Part shown: positions 50,222 through 58,961 of the stretch, piece by piece | How positions within the stretch are numbered: the stretch's first letter is position 1 | Layout of the letters: every line of letters begins with the position of its first letter | Source: Polyangiaceae bacterium | GTDB lineage: Bacteria > Myxococcota_A > Polyangia > Polyangiales > Polyangiaceae | Direction: 5' to 3' | Assembly (NCBI GenBank): GCA_041389725.1 | Contig: JAWKRG010000002.1 | Coordinates: forward strand, 930,001-994,000 | DNA: 64,000 nt | Made by a program: the position numbers and the translations under genes | The notes under the pieces: model-generated | Seen by the model: the letters and a program-made list of their open reading frames with translations, nothing else | Database searches by the model: none | What the model was told of the DNA's origin: nothing

Positions 50222-52576
50222 ATGCGCGTAACGTTCCTCTTCGCTCCCCTGCGCGTGTCGCGGGACTTCATCGACTATCCGTACTTCGCGGATCTGGGCG
50301 CGCTGCAGGCCGCAGCGGTGGTCCGCGGCCAGGGCATGGACGTCCGCGTGGTGGATGCTCTCGCCATGGCTGGCGCGACCCTGACCCGCGCCGACGACGA
50401 AGTGGTGTTGGGTGCACCCCTATCGCAAGTGGAGAGCGCTTTGACGGAGGCCATTGCCGACTGCGACGTGCTGGTCGCACAGCTATCCGTCTTTCATCGC
50501 CCACCCTTGCCCGCCGCCGACCTGGGTTCGTTGCTGCGGCATGCGCGCAAACTGAAGAAGCGCATGCCCATCTTGCTGGCGGACTTGTATCAGTCCGGAC
50601 AGCACTACGTGGGCTACGACCCTGGACAACTGCGACGCAGCTACCCGGAGGCGGACAAGCTCCTCCTCCACGAGGCAGAAACCATGCTGCCGCTCGTCTT
50701 GGCGAAGGTCGAGCGCGAGGGACGCTTCGACGGCGAGTTCGCGGAAGAGGGCGGCGAGGTCGACGACCTGGACGCGCTGCCCTTCCCCGCCTGGGACTTG
50801 GTGGATCGGCAGGCGTACTTTCGATTCCACCAGGAGGTCGTGGCCAAGCTCGGGCGCGGCGCCTGGGCCTTTCCCATCCTGGACCAAGCTCTGCCCTGGC
50901 TGAGCAGTCGAGGCTGCCCCTTCCGCTGCGTCCACTGCTCGTCCAACCCAGGACGCGTGGCGAACACCCCCAAGCGCCAGCGACGACTGTCCCCGACTCG
51001 CATCCGCGAGCACTTGGACGCGCTGCAGTCGCTGGGCGCACGCAAAGTGATCGTGCTGGACGAGCTCGCCAACGCCAGCGCCTCGCACTTCGATCATCTG
51101 CTCACCGAGCTCGACGCTCGCGAACTCGGCCTGGAACTGCCAAACGGCCTGCGCGCGGACTACGTAGTGGAGCGACACCTGGAGGTACTGTCGAGGCGAG
51201 CCACGACCCTGAGCATCAGCGCAGAAAGCGGCGTTCAGCGGGTTGTGGACGACGTGGTGCAGAAGCAACTCGACCTGGCGCACATCGAGCGCGTCTGCGC
51301 GGCCGCGCGCAACGCCGGCCTGGCGACGCTGGTGCACTTCATGATCGGTCTGCCGGGAGAAAGTCGAGCGGAGATCAACGAGACCCTCGCCTATGCGCGC
51401 CACTTGAAACAAGAGCATGGAGCACAGCCGAGCGTGCAGTACGCCACGCCTCTACCCGGCACCCAGCTGTCGCGAGCCGTGGACGCCACGCGACTTCCCC
51501 TGCTGCAAGACTGGAGCCCGCACTTTCAACGAGCGCCGAGCCCCCGCGACGGCGAGGTGGACGCAGCGACCTTGGCCCGGTTTCGCGAGACCTTCGAACT
51601 GTGGAACGCCGCCTCCGAAGGGCCCAAGAAGGCCATTTTGAACGTCACTTACCGCTGCAACAATCACTGCACCTTCTGCGCGGTGGGCACGCGAACCCAA
51701 GTCGATGGGAACTTCCAGCGGCAGCGGGAGCTATTGGTCAAGTACCGCAAAGCGGGGGTGACGCTGCTGGACTTGGACGGCGGTGAGCCGACCCTCAACC
51801 CGCGGCTATTCGCCCTGATCCGTTTTGCGCGCCGCATCGGCTACGAAAAGGTGAATGTCACGACCAACGGGCGGCTCGCGGCCTATGACGACTACGCAAG
51901 AGAGCTGTGCACCAGCGGCGTGACGAGCATCCTGTTCAGCGTGCACGGCCACACGCCTTGGCTCCACGCAGCAAACGTCGGTGTGCCGGAGGCCCTCGAG
52001 CAAACTCTGCAAGGCATCGCCAACGTGCGACGCCACGCCCCGCCGACGCTCGAACTCGGCGCCAATGTCACCGTCACCCTGTCGAACCATCGCCACCTGC
52101 GCGACATTGCTGCCTTCGTGCGAGAGCAGGGGCTTTCGTGGTTGAACATTCAATTCCTGACGCCCTTTGGCCGCGCCACCCAGTCCGTCGCCCCAGACTC
52201 CGAGGCGGCCGTCGCCGAGGCGAAGCTCGTGCTCGACGAGTTCGGGGGCAGCATGAAGCTCTGCATCGTGAACGCACCCTGGTGTTGGTTCGAGGGCTAC
52301 GAGCGGTTCGTGGTAGGCGACTTGCTCAAGCTGGAGCGGCACATGATCTTCGTCGACAACGAGGAGGTGAATCTCTTCGAGTACCTCGCGAGCGAGCGGG
52401 AGTATCGCGATTCGTGTGAGGAATGTGCACGCAAGGTGTTCTGCGGGGGTTTCTACCGTACGCAGGACGTCGCAGAGCCGACCTGGTTGATCGAACCACG
52501 AGACTTGCTACGTCCCGTCGCCCAGCGCGGATTCACCGGTCCCGCACGACGGCGCCACGGAGACCTCGAGAGGTAG
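50222..52576 (+). CDS. B12-binding-like plus two radical SAM domains in one protein (rSAM-7)
   Basis: A 784-aa protein starting at ATG 50222; the upstream extension is not protein-like. The N-terminal alpha/beta domain (about 1-175) has the cobalamin-binding fold order without a clear D-x-H-x-x-G. The first rSAM unit has RGCPFRCVHC (Cys232, 236, 239) and the HemN/MiaB-like IGLPGESR. The second has YRCNNHCTFC (Cys479, 483, 486), LDGGEPTLNPRL and VTTNGRLA. The C-terminus has CEECARKVFC and GGFY. The two units look complete, as in rSAM-5 but in a different order. It lies 11 kb from the main cluster, so it may be recruited or a dispersed relative. Confidence 0.88.
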   Translation: MRVTFLFAPLRVSRDFIDYPYFADLGALQAAAVVRGQGMDVRVVDALAMAGATLTRADDEVVLGAPLSQVESALTEAIADCDVLVAQLSVFHRPPLPAADLGSLLRHARKLKKRMPILLADLYQSGQHYVGYDPGQLRRSYPEADKLLLHEAETMLPLVLAKVEREGRFDGEFAEEGGEVDDLDALPFPAWDLVDRQAYFRFHQEVVAKLGRGAWAFPILDQALPWLSSRGCPFRCVHCSSNPGRVANTPKRQRRLSPTRIREHLDALQSLGARKVIVLDELANASASHFDHLLTELDARELGLELPNGLRADYVVERHLEVLSRRATTLSISAESGVQRVVDDVVQKQLDLAHIERVCAAARNAGLATLVHFMIGLPGESRAEINETLAYARHLKQEHGAQPSVQYATPLPGTQLSRAVDATRLPLLQDWSPHFQRAPSPRDGEVDAATLARFRETFELWNAASEGPKKAILNVTYRCNNHCTFCAVGTRTQVDGNFQRQRELLVKYRKAGVTLLDLDGGEPTLNPRLFALIRFARRIGYEKVNVTTNGRLAAYDDYARELCTSGVTSILFSVHGHTPWLHAANVGVPEALEQTLQGIANVRRHAPPTLELGANVTVTLSNHRHLRDIAAFVREQGLSWLNIQFLTPFGRATQSVAPDSEAAVAEAKLVLDEFGGSMKLCIVNAPWCWFEGYERFVVGDLLKLERHMIFVDNEEVNLFEYLASEREYRDSCEECARKVFCGGFYRTQDVAEPTWLIEPRDLLRPVAQRGFTGPARRRHGDLER

Positions 52577-52580
52577 GCGC

Positions 52581-53684
52581 TCACATCGTCGGCGCCGTGC
52601 GCTCGCTGGCGAGGGACGGTGTCGACGCCATGCCACCGGGCCGCGGCTGCTTGGCGCGGCGGTGGGCAAGGAGCACATGCAGCACGTTGAGCACGCTCGC
52701 CAGAAGCAACGCCGCGTTGATCTGATGCACCGCCGCAGCCCACACCGGTACGCCTAGGAGCACCGTCGCGATACCGAGCCCGTACTGCACGAGTGCGGCG
52801 CTGAGCATCAGGCCCAAGGGGCCGCGGATCCGAGAGCCAGCCCGCCATGCGCGCACCACGAGAACGATGACGTAGACCAGCACCGCACTTGCAAGCAGCC
52901 GATGCTGGAAGTGCACGGTGACCGCATTGTCGACGAAGTTGCGCCACAGCGGCTCAACTGCAATCAGGCCTGGCGGCAGCCAATAACCCGCCATTTTCGG
53001 GAAGGTCGGAAACGCCTGGCCCGCTTTCAACCCCGCGACCAGGGCTCCCATGGCGATGGTCACGGACAGCAGCGCGAGCAATCCTAGGGTTGCCCTTCGT
53101 GACACCCTGGGGTCGACTGCGCGTTCTCGATGGCGACCAAAGCTGAGGTCGAGCGCCTGCCACAAGACCAGGGCGAAGAGCAGAAACCCAAGGCCAAGGT
53201 GCAAGGTGAGTCGATAGTGACTGACCTGAGGCAGGTCATTGAGGCCGCTCTTCACCATGAGCCAGCCGACCAAGCCCTGGAGCCCACCGAGGGAGAAGAT
53301 CCCCAGCAGCACGAGGGCGCGTCTTCGCGGCAAGCGTTTCGTCCACCAAAACGTGAGCAAGGGCAGAAACACCACCAGACCAATGCTGCGGCCGAGCAGA
53401 CGGTGGAAGTACTCCAGCCAGAAGATGCCCTTGAAGCCCTCGACGGTCATGTCCGAGTTCACCCACTGGAACTGCGGGCTCGCACGATAGAGAGCAAACA
53501 CCCGTTCCCAATCGTCGGCGTTCAGCGGAGGAAGCGCGCCAATGATGGGCTCCCAGCGCACGATCGAAAGACCCGATCCCGTCAGTCGGGTGAGACCGCC
53601 CAAGCCGATCATGGTGAGCAGCAAAGCAGACGTGAGCCACAGCCAGGTGAGGACACCGCGAGATACGGGTTGGCGCGAGGACAT
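52581..53684 (-). CDS. ctaA: heme A synthase (COX15/CtaA)
   Basis: A 367-aa protein starting at ATG 53684, the first after the adjacent repeat. Eight transmembrane helices with paired His motifs: EYFHRLLGR, LTLHLGLGF, VHFQHRLLA and AVHQINAALL. These ligate hemes b/o and the product of the methyl-to-formyl conversion that makes heme A for cytochrome oxidase. The N-terminal start motif LTWLWLTSALLLTMIGLGG is typical. The gene ends four bases after the rSAM-7 gene, convergent with it. Confidence 0.93.
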   Translation of the reverse strand: MSSRQPVSRGVLTWLWLTSALLLTMIGLGGLTRLTGSGLSIVRWEPIIGALPPLNADDWERVFALYRASPQFQWVNSDMTVEGFKGIFWLEYFHRLLGRSIGLVVFLPLLTFWWTKRLPRRRALVLLGIFSLGGLQGLVGWLMVKSGLNDLPQVSHYRLTLHLGLGFLLFALVLWQALDLSFGRHRERAVDPRVSRRATLGLLALLSVTIAMGALVAGLKAGQAFPTFPKMAGYWLPPGLIAVEPLWRNFVDNAVTVHFQHRLLASAVLVYVIVLVVRAWRAGSRIRGPLGLMLSAALVQYGLGIATVLLGVPVWAAAVHQINAALLLASVLNVLHVLLAHRRAKQPRPGGMASTPSLASERTAPTM

Positions 53685-53823
53685 CGGTCGGGTTCGCCGG
53701 CAGGGGCCGGAAGCGCGGGAAAGCTGAGACAAGCGGCGGCGGGGAGCAACCCCGCCACGGATCTCCATGGTTTTTGTGGCTTTTCTGTCGGGGAATGGGG
53801 CTTTCGCTCGCAGCGCAATCGCG

Positions 53824-54045
53824 TCTAGTGCTGCGTCCCAGGAGTCGCAATCTAGTATCAAAGCGCCCAAGTGGACGCAGCACTAGTGGATTCGCGAAGC
53901 GAATCCGGGGGGCTTAGAAACCGGCGGAGCCGGTTTCCGGGGGCGGGACGCCCCCGATGACGCCAGTGCCCGCGCTGCGAAGCAGCGCACGGGCGCGAAG
54001 CGCCCGCTCAGAATTCGGATTACGAATTCTGAGACACGGCACTAG
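53824..54045. repeat. 222-bp CTAG-flanked hairpin-rich repeat, copy 2
   Basis: Almost identical to copy 1 and in the same orientation. CTAGTGCTGCGTCCCAG is at 53824, with the inverted arm GGACGCAGCACTAG at 53872-53885; the right end CACTAG is at 54040-54045. The same chain of GGA/GAA-loop stems follows. Differences are few and mostly in the 61-bp left subunit. It lies between the starts of the divergent heme A synthase and amine-oxidase-like genes, so it could affect both promoters. Confidence 0.85.
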
Positions 54046-54061
54046 GCTCGCGCGCGAGCGC

Positions 54062-55171
54062 ATGCAGATCGTGGTGATCGGAGCTGGAATAGCCGGGCTG
54101 TCTGCCGCGTGGGCGCTATCCCGGCGCGGGCACGACACGACCGTGGTGGAGATGGAGCCCTTGGTCTTCGCGCACGCTTCCGGACGCAACGCGGCCATCT
54201 TCCGTCCCCTGGAGCACGCACCTTGGGTCTCGCGCCTGGCCTTGCGAACGCGGAAGCTCCTCGACGAGCTGTTCGATGACGAACCGTGGCTGTACCAGCG
54301 TGGGCTTCTGCTCGTCGCTCAGGCGGAAGCCGCGTTGTCGCCGCTGAAGGACATCGCCGCTTCGGAGGGCGTGGCATGCGAGGCCTTGGACGAAGTCGAG
54401 CTTCACAGGGCTGCGCCGGAGCTACGCGGGGGCCGAGCGCGCCACGCGCTGTGGGTGCGGGATGCCGGGGTCGTCGATCCCCACACCATTGGCATGCGCT
54501 TGCGACGGGCACTAGCCGATCGGGGCAGCAACGTCCACACCCGGACTCGCGCCCTACGCATTGCACTGGACAATGACCATGTCCGCGGCGTCGAGCTGCA
54601 AGGTCAGCGGTTGGACGCCGATGCTGTCGTGGTCGCAGCAGGCGCTTGGTCGTCGTCCTTGGCAGCCCTGCCGCTCACGCCCATGCGGCGTCACCTGGCG
54701 CTGCTGCATAGCGCGGCGACTCCTGTGGCGGATCATCCAACCGTGTGGGACGTGGAACTCGAGACCTACTATCGAGTGGAGTCGGGTGCGCTGCTGGCGA
54801 GTCCCTGTGACGAAACCGCCTGGACGGCCGAATCGCCACCTCGCGATCCCGCGGCACTCGAGCTGTTGGCGCAGAAGCTGGCGCAACTGTCCCCGGCGCT
54901 GGCGAGCGCCCGTGTGCGAACCAGCTGGGCTTGTCTGCGCACTTTCGCTCCGGACCGACAGTTCGTCGTCGGAGCCGACCCCCGCGTGGCGGGCCTGCAC
55001 TGGCTGGCCGGCTTGGGCGGCGCCGGACTGAGCGCCGGTGTGGGCTTGGGCGAGCTGCTGGCCAGCGGAATGGAAGGCGACATGCCGAGCTGGGCAGCGG
55101 CCCTTTCTCCTGCCCGGTTGATCCCCAAGGGTTCTTCCCTTGACTTCGTCGGCGAAGAGCGGGTGACTTGA
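54062..55171 (+). CDS. FAD-dependent D-amino-acid/glycine-oxidase-type oxidoreductase
   Basis: A 369-aa protein starting at ATG 54062, where the Rossmann motif VVIGAGIAGLSAAWALSRRG begins. The DAO family core follows (HASGRNAAIF, VVVAAGAWSSSL, WACLRTFAPDRQFV, then the end GLGGAGLSAGVGLGELLA). It oxidises an amine or amino acid to imine/oxo acid with FAD; the substrate cannot be told. It precedes the bacterioferritin-like gene by three bases. Confidence 0.88.
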   Translation: MQIVVIGAGIAGLSAAWALSRRGHDTTVVEMEPLVFAHASGRNAAIFRPLEHAPWVSRLALRTRKLLDELFDDEPWLYQRGLLLVAQAEAALSPLKDIAASEGVACEALDEVELHRAAPELRGGRARHALWVRDAGVVDPHTIGMRLRRALADRGSNVHTRTRALRIALDNDHVRGVELQGQRLDADAVVVAAGAWSSSLAALPLTPMRRHLALLHSAATPVADHPTVWDVELETYYRVESGALLASPCDETAWTAESPPRDPAALELLAQKLAQLSPALASARVRTSWACLRTFAPDRQFVVGADPRVAGLHWLAGLGGAGLSAGVGLGELLASGMEGDMPSWAAALSPARLIPKGSSLDFVGEERVT

Positions 55172-55174
55172 GCC

Positions 55175-55621
55175 ATGCCGCTCCGTGACCTGAACGTCGA
55201 CGCCACCACTTCCATCTTGAACGCCATCCTCGAGCACGAGCTCGCCGGGGTAGTACGCTACACGCACTACGCGCTGATGGTAACCGGTCCGAATCGCATT
55301 CCAATCGTGCAGTTCATGAACGGCCAGGCGCAAGAATCGCTGCTTCATGCGCAACAGGTCGGCGAGCTCCTGACCGGACTCGAAGGTCACCCCAGCATGC
55401 GCATCGCTACGATTGTGGAGACCAACGAACACTCGACGCGCGCGCTGCTTCAAGAGAGCCTCAACCACGAGCTGGAGGGCGTCGCCGCCTACAAGAAGCT
55501 GTTGGAGATCGTCGAGAACGCGAGCGTCTACCTGGAAGAGTTCACTCGCGGCATGATCGGCCAGGAAGAGCGACATCAGATCGAGCTCAAGAAGATGCTT
55601 CGCGACTACGGGCAAGATTGA
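55175..55621 (+). CDS. bacterioferritin-like diiron protein
   Basis: A 148-aa four-helix ferritin-like protein. Helix 1 has ILEHELAGVVRYTHY, helix 2 ESLLHAQQVGELLTGLEGHP, helix 3 NHELEGVAAYKKLLE and helix 4 GQEERHQIELKKML. These supply the Glu/His ligands of a diiron centre for iron storage or oxidation. Length fits bacterioferritin. It shares a transcript with the oxidase gene, which may yield peroxide that the ferritin consumes; that link is inferred. Confidence 0.88.
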   Translation: MPLRDLNVDATTSILNAILEHELAGVVRYTHYALMVTGPNRIPIVQFMNGQAQESLLHAQQVGELLTGLEGHPSMRIATIVETNEHSTRALLQESLNHELEGVAAYKKLLEIVENASVYLEEFTRGMIGQEERHQIELKKMLRDYGQD

Positions 55622-55750
55622 CGCGGCTCACGCCGACTAGCGCCAATGCCTTGACGGCCCTGGGACATGCCTCGCCGCACGACGCGAGGCATTCCAACGC
55701 CTTGCGCGCCGAACGCTGGCGGCATGGGCCGTGCATCGGCGCAGTGAGCC

Positions 55751-56737
55751 GTGGAGAAGATCCTCACCTTCAATTGCCATGAACCCTACATCCACTGCCT
55801 GGCCAAACTGGGCTACGAGTGGATCGTGGTCGACGGCCTCCCGGGGCGAACGCAGCGCCAATGGGACACGCGCTCTCGCCCGATCCCTGCCAACGTTCGC
55901 CTGGTACCGCTCTCAGCAGTGCGCAGCTTGGGGCCCTACCGCGCAGTCGTCGCCCACAACCTGACGGACCTCTTGGCCGCCCGGGACATCGCCGCCCCGC
56001 GCATCTTCGTCGCACACGTGAACCTCCGAGCACGAATGGAAGAAGAGGGTGTGGACTTCCAAGCCGAAGAGATGGCCAGGGACCTACGGAACTATCTGGG
56101 CTACACCGGCGGTATCGCGGTGGGAGTGTCCGAGGAAAAACTGGAGAGTTGGGGTCTGTCCGGACTGGTAATCCCGCCGCCCGTCGACGCCAGTGAATAC
56201 GGAGGATACACGGGTCGCCTGTCGCGCGGGCTGCGAGTGGCAAACGACGTCAGCAAGCGCAAGCGGCGCTTTGCCTGGGACATCCACGAAGAGATTGTGG
56301 CGGGCTTCGACTTCAAGCTCGTTGGCGACAACCCCGACCTAGGTTCGTCGCCTGCTCCGAGCTTCGACGCACTTCGCTCCTTCTACCGCGACCACCGCTA
56401 CTTCGTGTACACCGCGCACTCGCGTGATGAAGATGGGTACAACTTGGCGTTGCTGGAAGCGATGGCCACGGGCATGCCCATCATCGCCACACCGCACGCG
56501 AGCCTCCCCGTCACGCACGGCGTTGCTGGCTACGTTTCGAACGACGTCCACGTGCTACGCCGCGGCATCGAGCGGTTGCTTGCCGACGACGACCTGGCGG
56601 GGGCGATGGGCGCCGCAGCGCGCCGCGAGGTGCTCAGTCGCTTTCCCGAATCCCGTTTTGCCGAGCGCTGGCACGCAGCGCTCGACATGGCGCGCAGCAG
56701 CCACGAACAATCCACCGTGGGACGCTCGGTAGCCTAG
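55751..56737 (+). CDS. GT4-like glycosyltransferase
   Basis: A 328-aa protein from a GTG. The C-terminal half has the GT-B donor-site motif (DEDGYNLALLEAMATGMPII) with the E-x7-E pattern of family 4 glycosyltransferases and the GVAGYVSND segment. The N-terminal acceptor domain is short. It transfers a sugar from a nucleotide donor to an unknown acceptor, possibly lipid or polysaccharide. It stands alone between ferritin and methyltransferase genes. Confidence 0.83.
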   Translation: MEKILTFNCHEPYIHCLAKLGYEWIVVDGLPGRTQRQWDTRSRPIPANVRLVPLSAVRSLGPYRAVVAHNLTDLLAARDIAAPRIFVAHVNLRARMEEEGVDFQAEEMARDLRNYLGYTGGIAVGVSEEKLESWGLSGLVIPPPVDASEYGGYTGRLSRGLRVANDVSKRKRRFAWDIHEEIVAGFDFKLVGDNPDLGSSPAPSFDALRSFYRDHRYFVYTAHSRDEDGYNLALLEAMATGMPIIATPHASLPVTHGVAGYVSNDVHVLRRGIERLLADDDLAGAMGAAARREVLSRFPESRFAERWHAALDMARSSHEQSTVGRSVA

Positions 56738-56841
56738 TCCCGGTCCGCCTTGCCGGCCTCGACATAAACCCCACAAGGTCTTCCTCGACTGCGCCGTGCC
56801 AGAGCCATCGGCCAAGGACAACGACGAGTGCAAGTGACGAC

Positions 56842-57669
56842 TCACGCTCCGCGGACCTCGCAGCGCCAGATCCGCACGGGAGCATGTACCGCGCCGTCGT
56901 AGGGCATGGGCTCCGCGGAATCGAAACCGGCGTCGGCAAAGAACTCGCGGATTTCGTCGTGGGTCGCGAAATCTGGCCGTAGCCCGCGTCCGCGCGTCAC
57001 GAGCCAGACCGCACCGCGGAGCGCGGTCGCGCCCACCGCCACGGCCGTGCCACCCTCTCGAGCGCGCAAGTCGCATGCAAACGTGCCCCCTCCGACTGCT
57101 GACAAGGCACGACACACGTGGCTCACCACCACCCGACGCTCATGCATGGGGAAGTATCCCAAAAGGCCTTCCGCCAGCACCACGGGTCGTCGTGCCCCCT
57201 GCAGCAGGGCGGACAGCTCACTCGAGAAGTCTTCGGCCAAGACGTCCAACCCGATCTGGCGGAGGCGTCCTTGCACCCGGCGACGAATCCTCTCGGGTAG
57301 GCGCGCCTCAATCGCGTTCCGCTTCGCTTCTGCCATGTGCGGCAGATCCAACTCCGTGTAGTCGACGCCGTGGTCCGCCGCCCAGGTCAGTCCCCGCCGT
57401 GAAAGCCCAGCCCCGAGTTCCACGACGCGGTCCGGCTTGGCGTCGCGCAGCACCTGCTCCAGCGTGCGATGACGTATCTCCAGGTATTGCTCCATGGTGG
57501 GGTGCCTCGGCAGCAAGGTAGCCACCCACTCGCCGGCGAGGCGAAAACTCCAGAACAACACCCGCCCGCGACGGGTGGCGAAGTGCTCCGCATAGGGCAT
57601 GCCCAAGCGATGCCAAACGAATGCAGTGTAGTGAGCCGTCGGCCCGATTTTCTGGTCGCGCGCGCTCAT
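56842..57669 (-). CDS. SAM-dependent methyltransferase, leucine carboxyl methyltransferase/TcmP-like
   Basis: A 275-aa protein. SAM site RVVELGAGLSRRGLTWA, acidic loop TELDLPHM, then VLAEGLLGYF and ATHDEIREFFADAGF. The order and the DxxP-type segment resemble the leucine-carboxyl-methyltransferase/O-methyltransferase family that methylates carboxyl or hydroxyl groups of natural products and small molecules. The target is unknown. It is convergent with the glycosyltransferase gene. Confidence 0.82.
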   Translation of the reverse strand: MSARDQKIGPTAHYTAFVWHRLGMPYAEHFATRRGRVLFWSFRLAGEWVATLLPRHPTMEQYLEIRHRTLEQVLRDAKPDRVVELGAGLSRRGLTWAADHGVDYTELDLPHMAEAKRNAIEARLPERIRRRVQGRLRQIGLDVLAEDFSSELSALLQGARRPVVLAEGLLGYFPMHERRVVVSHVCRALSAVGGGTFACDLRAREGGTAVAVGATALRGAVWLVTRGRGLRPDFATHDEIREFFADAGFDSAEPMPYDGAVHAPVRIWRCEVRGA

Positions 57670-57840
57670 CTTTTCGGTTTGCTCTAGGGCGCAAGCCCAT
57701 CGGGCGCAAGCCTGTGACGGCGTTGGGAGGCTCGGCGCGGTTCCGCCGTCGGGCGCTGCTCGATTCTCCAGGGGCTTCGGAGCGGTAGACGCTGCCGCGG
57801 TCTTGGCGTTTTGCTATCGTGAGGACTGGCAACCACCGCC

Positions 57841-58176
57841 ATGTCGGAGTCGGAGGTATTCGACTGGGTGACACGCCAGCTGGAGCGTCGGACCCATCTG
57901 TCACGCCTCGAGGCGCGGGGAACGGTGCGCCTCGTACTCAAAGACGCAGGCCTCGACGCGGGCACGGTGGCTGCGCACCAGATGGCGGTGGTGCTGGTTC
58001 GGTTGATGCCGGCCGCTTTGACCAAGCGACGCGTCGAAGGCTCGCAGGACATCTGCGGAGAGCTCGCCGAAGAGATGCAGCAGATGGTCGCACGGACCAA
58101 GGCCGCGTCCCAGGATACGGCCTACGAAGTCTTCGAACGTCTGGAGTCTCGTGGCTCCCGAAGGGACCCGTCATGA
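57841..58176 (+). CDS. small helical cytoplasmic protein, unknown
   Basis: A 111-aa Arg/Glu-rich protein with predicted amphipathic helices and no Cys pair or known motif. Its stop overlaps the start of the seven-helix membrane protein by four bases (ATGA), so the two are coupled. It may be a soluble partner or regulator of that protein. Confidence 0.6.
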   Translation: MSESEVFDWVTRQLERRTHLSRLEARGTVRLVLKDAGLDAGTVAAHQMAVVLVRLMPAALTKRRVEGSQDICGELAEEMQQMVARTKAASQDTAYEVFERLESRGSRRDPS

Positions 58177-58931
58177 AAGTCGCTAGCTTGGCGGGACTGC
58201 TGCTGTTCATGGTCACGGCCCTGGCGATCGGAACGCGGCTCATCTTCCTCCACCTTCGCACACGCAAACTTCCCGAACTGCTGATGGCACTCGCGCTGCT
58301 CTGCACCGGCTTCCTTGCCTACGCGGTAGGGACCGTCGGGAAGTTGGTCGGTAGTGCGTCCCCGGAGACGGTGGCCACGCTCGTCCTCGTCGGGCTCGGA
58401 ATCGAATACGTCGGCGTGATCAGCATGACGCTTTTCGCTTGGAAGGTGTTCCACTCGGACGACCGCCACGGGCAAGTCGTCGCTGCAGCTGTGACGTTCG
58501 CAATGGCCCTGTCGCTCTTTGGTGAAGTCGCCACAGAGGAGTACATGCGCTATGGCGACACGCTCCGTGCGCAGGGTCCGTGGATACCCTTGGGCCTCGC
58601 CGCGCGTTCCCTGGCCCCGGCCTGGCTTGCTTTCGAATGCCTGCGTTTTCACGGAAAGCTACGCCGAAGAGCGCGCATCGGGCTGGCGGAGCCCCTGGTG
58701 GTGCATCGCGTGGGATTGTGGGGAATCGCGATGGCTGCGTCCGCATTGGCCTACGTCGTGCCCATCGCTCACCGCCTCGTCTACGGCACTGGGCTGCGCG
58801 AGCACGTGTGGGCGCTCAGCATCGTCTCGCTACTGGCCATGGTCGCCGCGATTTGCCTGGGGATCGCTTTTTTTCCGCCGAAGAAGTATCGGAGTCGCGC
58901 CAGCATCGCGTCGATTCCCCCATCGAGCTGA
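58173..58931 (+). CDS. seven-transmembrane-helix protein, unknown
   Basis: A 252-aa protein from ATG 58173 with seven hydrophobic helices and a charged Ser-rich tail. The N-terminal in-frame extension is the antiparallel shadow of the small gene. No sensor or kinase domain is attached. The layout resembles 7TM membrane receptors without output (7TMR type), but no signature is certain. Coupling to the 111-aa protein suggests a two-component complex at the membrane. Confidence 0.62.
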   Translation: MKVASLAGLLLFMVTALAIGTRLIFLHLRTRKLPELLMALALLCTGFLAYAVGTVGKLVGSASPETVATLVLVGLGIEYVGVISMTLFAWKVFHSDDRHGQVVAAAVTFAMALSLFGEVATEEYMRYGDTLRAQGPWIPLGLAARSLAPAWLAFECLRFHGKLRRRARIGLAEPLVVHRVGLWGIAMAASALAYVVPIAHRLVYGTGLREHVWALSIVSLLAMVAAICLGIAFFPPKKYRSRASIASIPPSS

Positions 58932-58961
58932 CACGCGTCGCTCGCACTGGGGAAAAGCGAA

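Noticed and set aside
53700..54061. Extended N-termini of heme A synthase and of the oxidase that read through the repeat
   Set aside because: The extra residues come from the repeat itself; family starts lie at 53684 and 54062.
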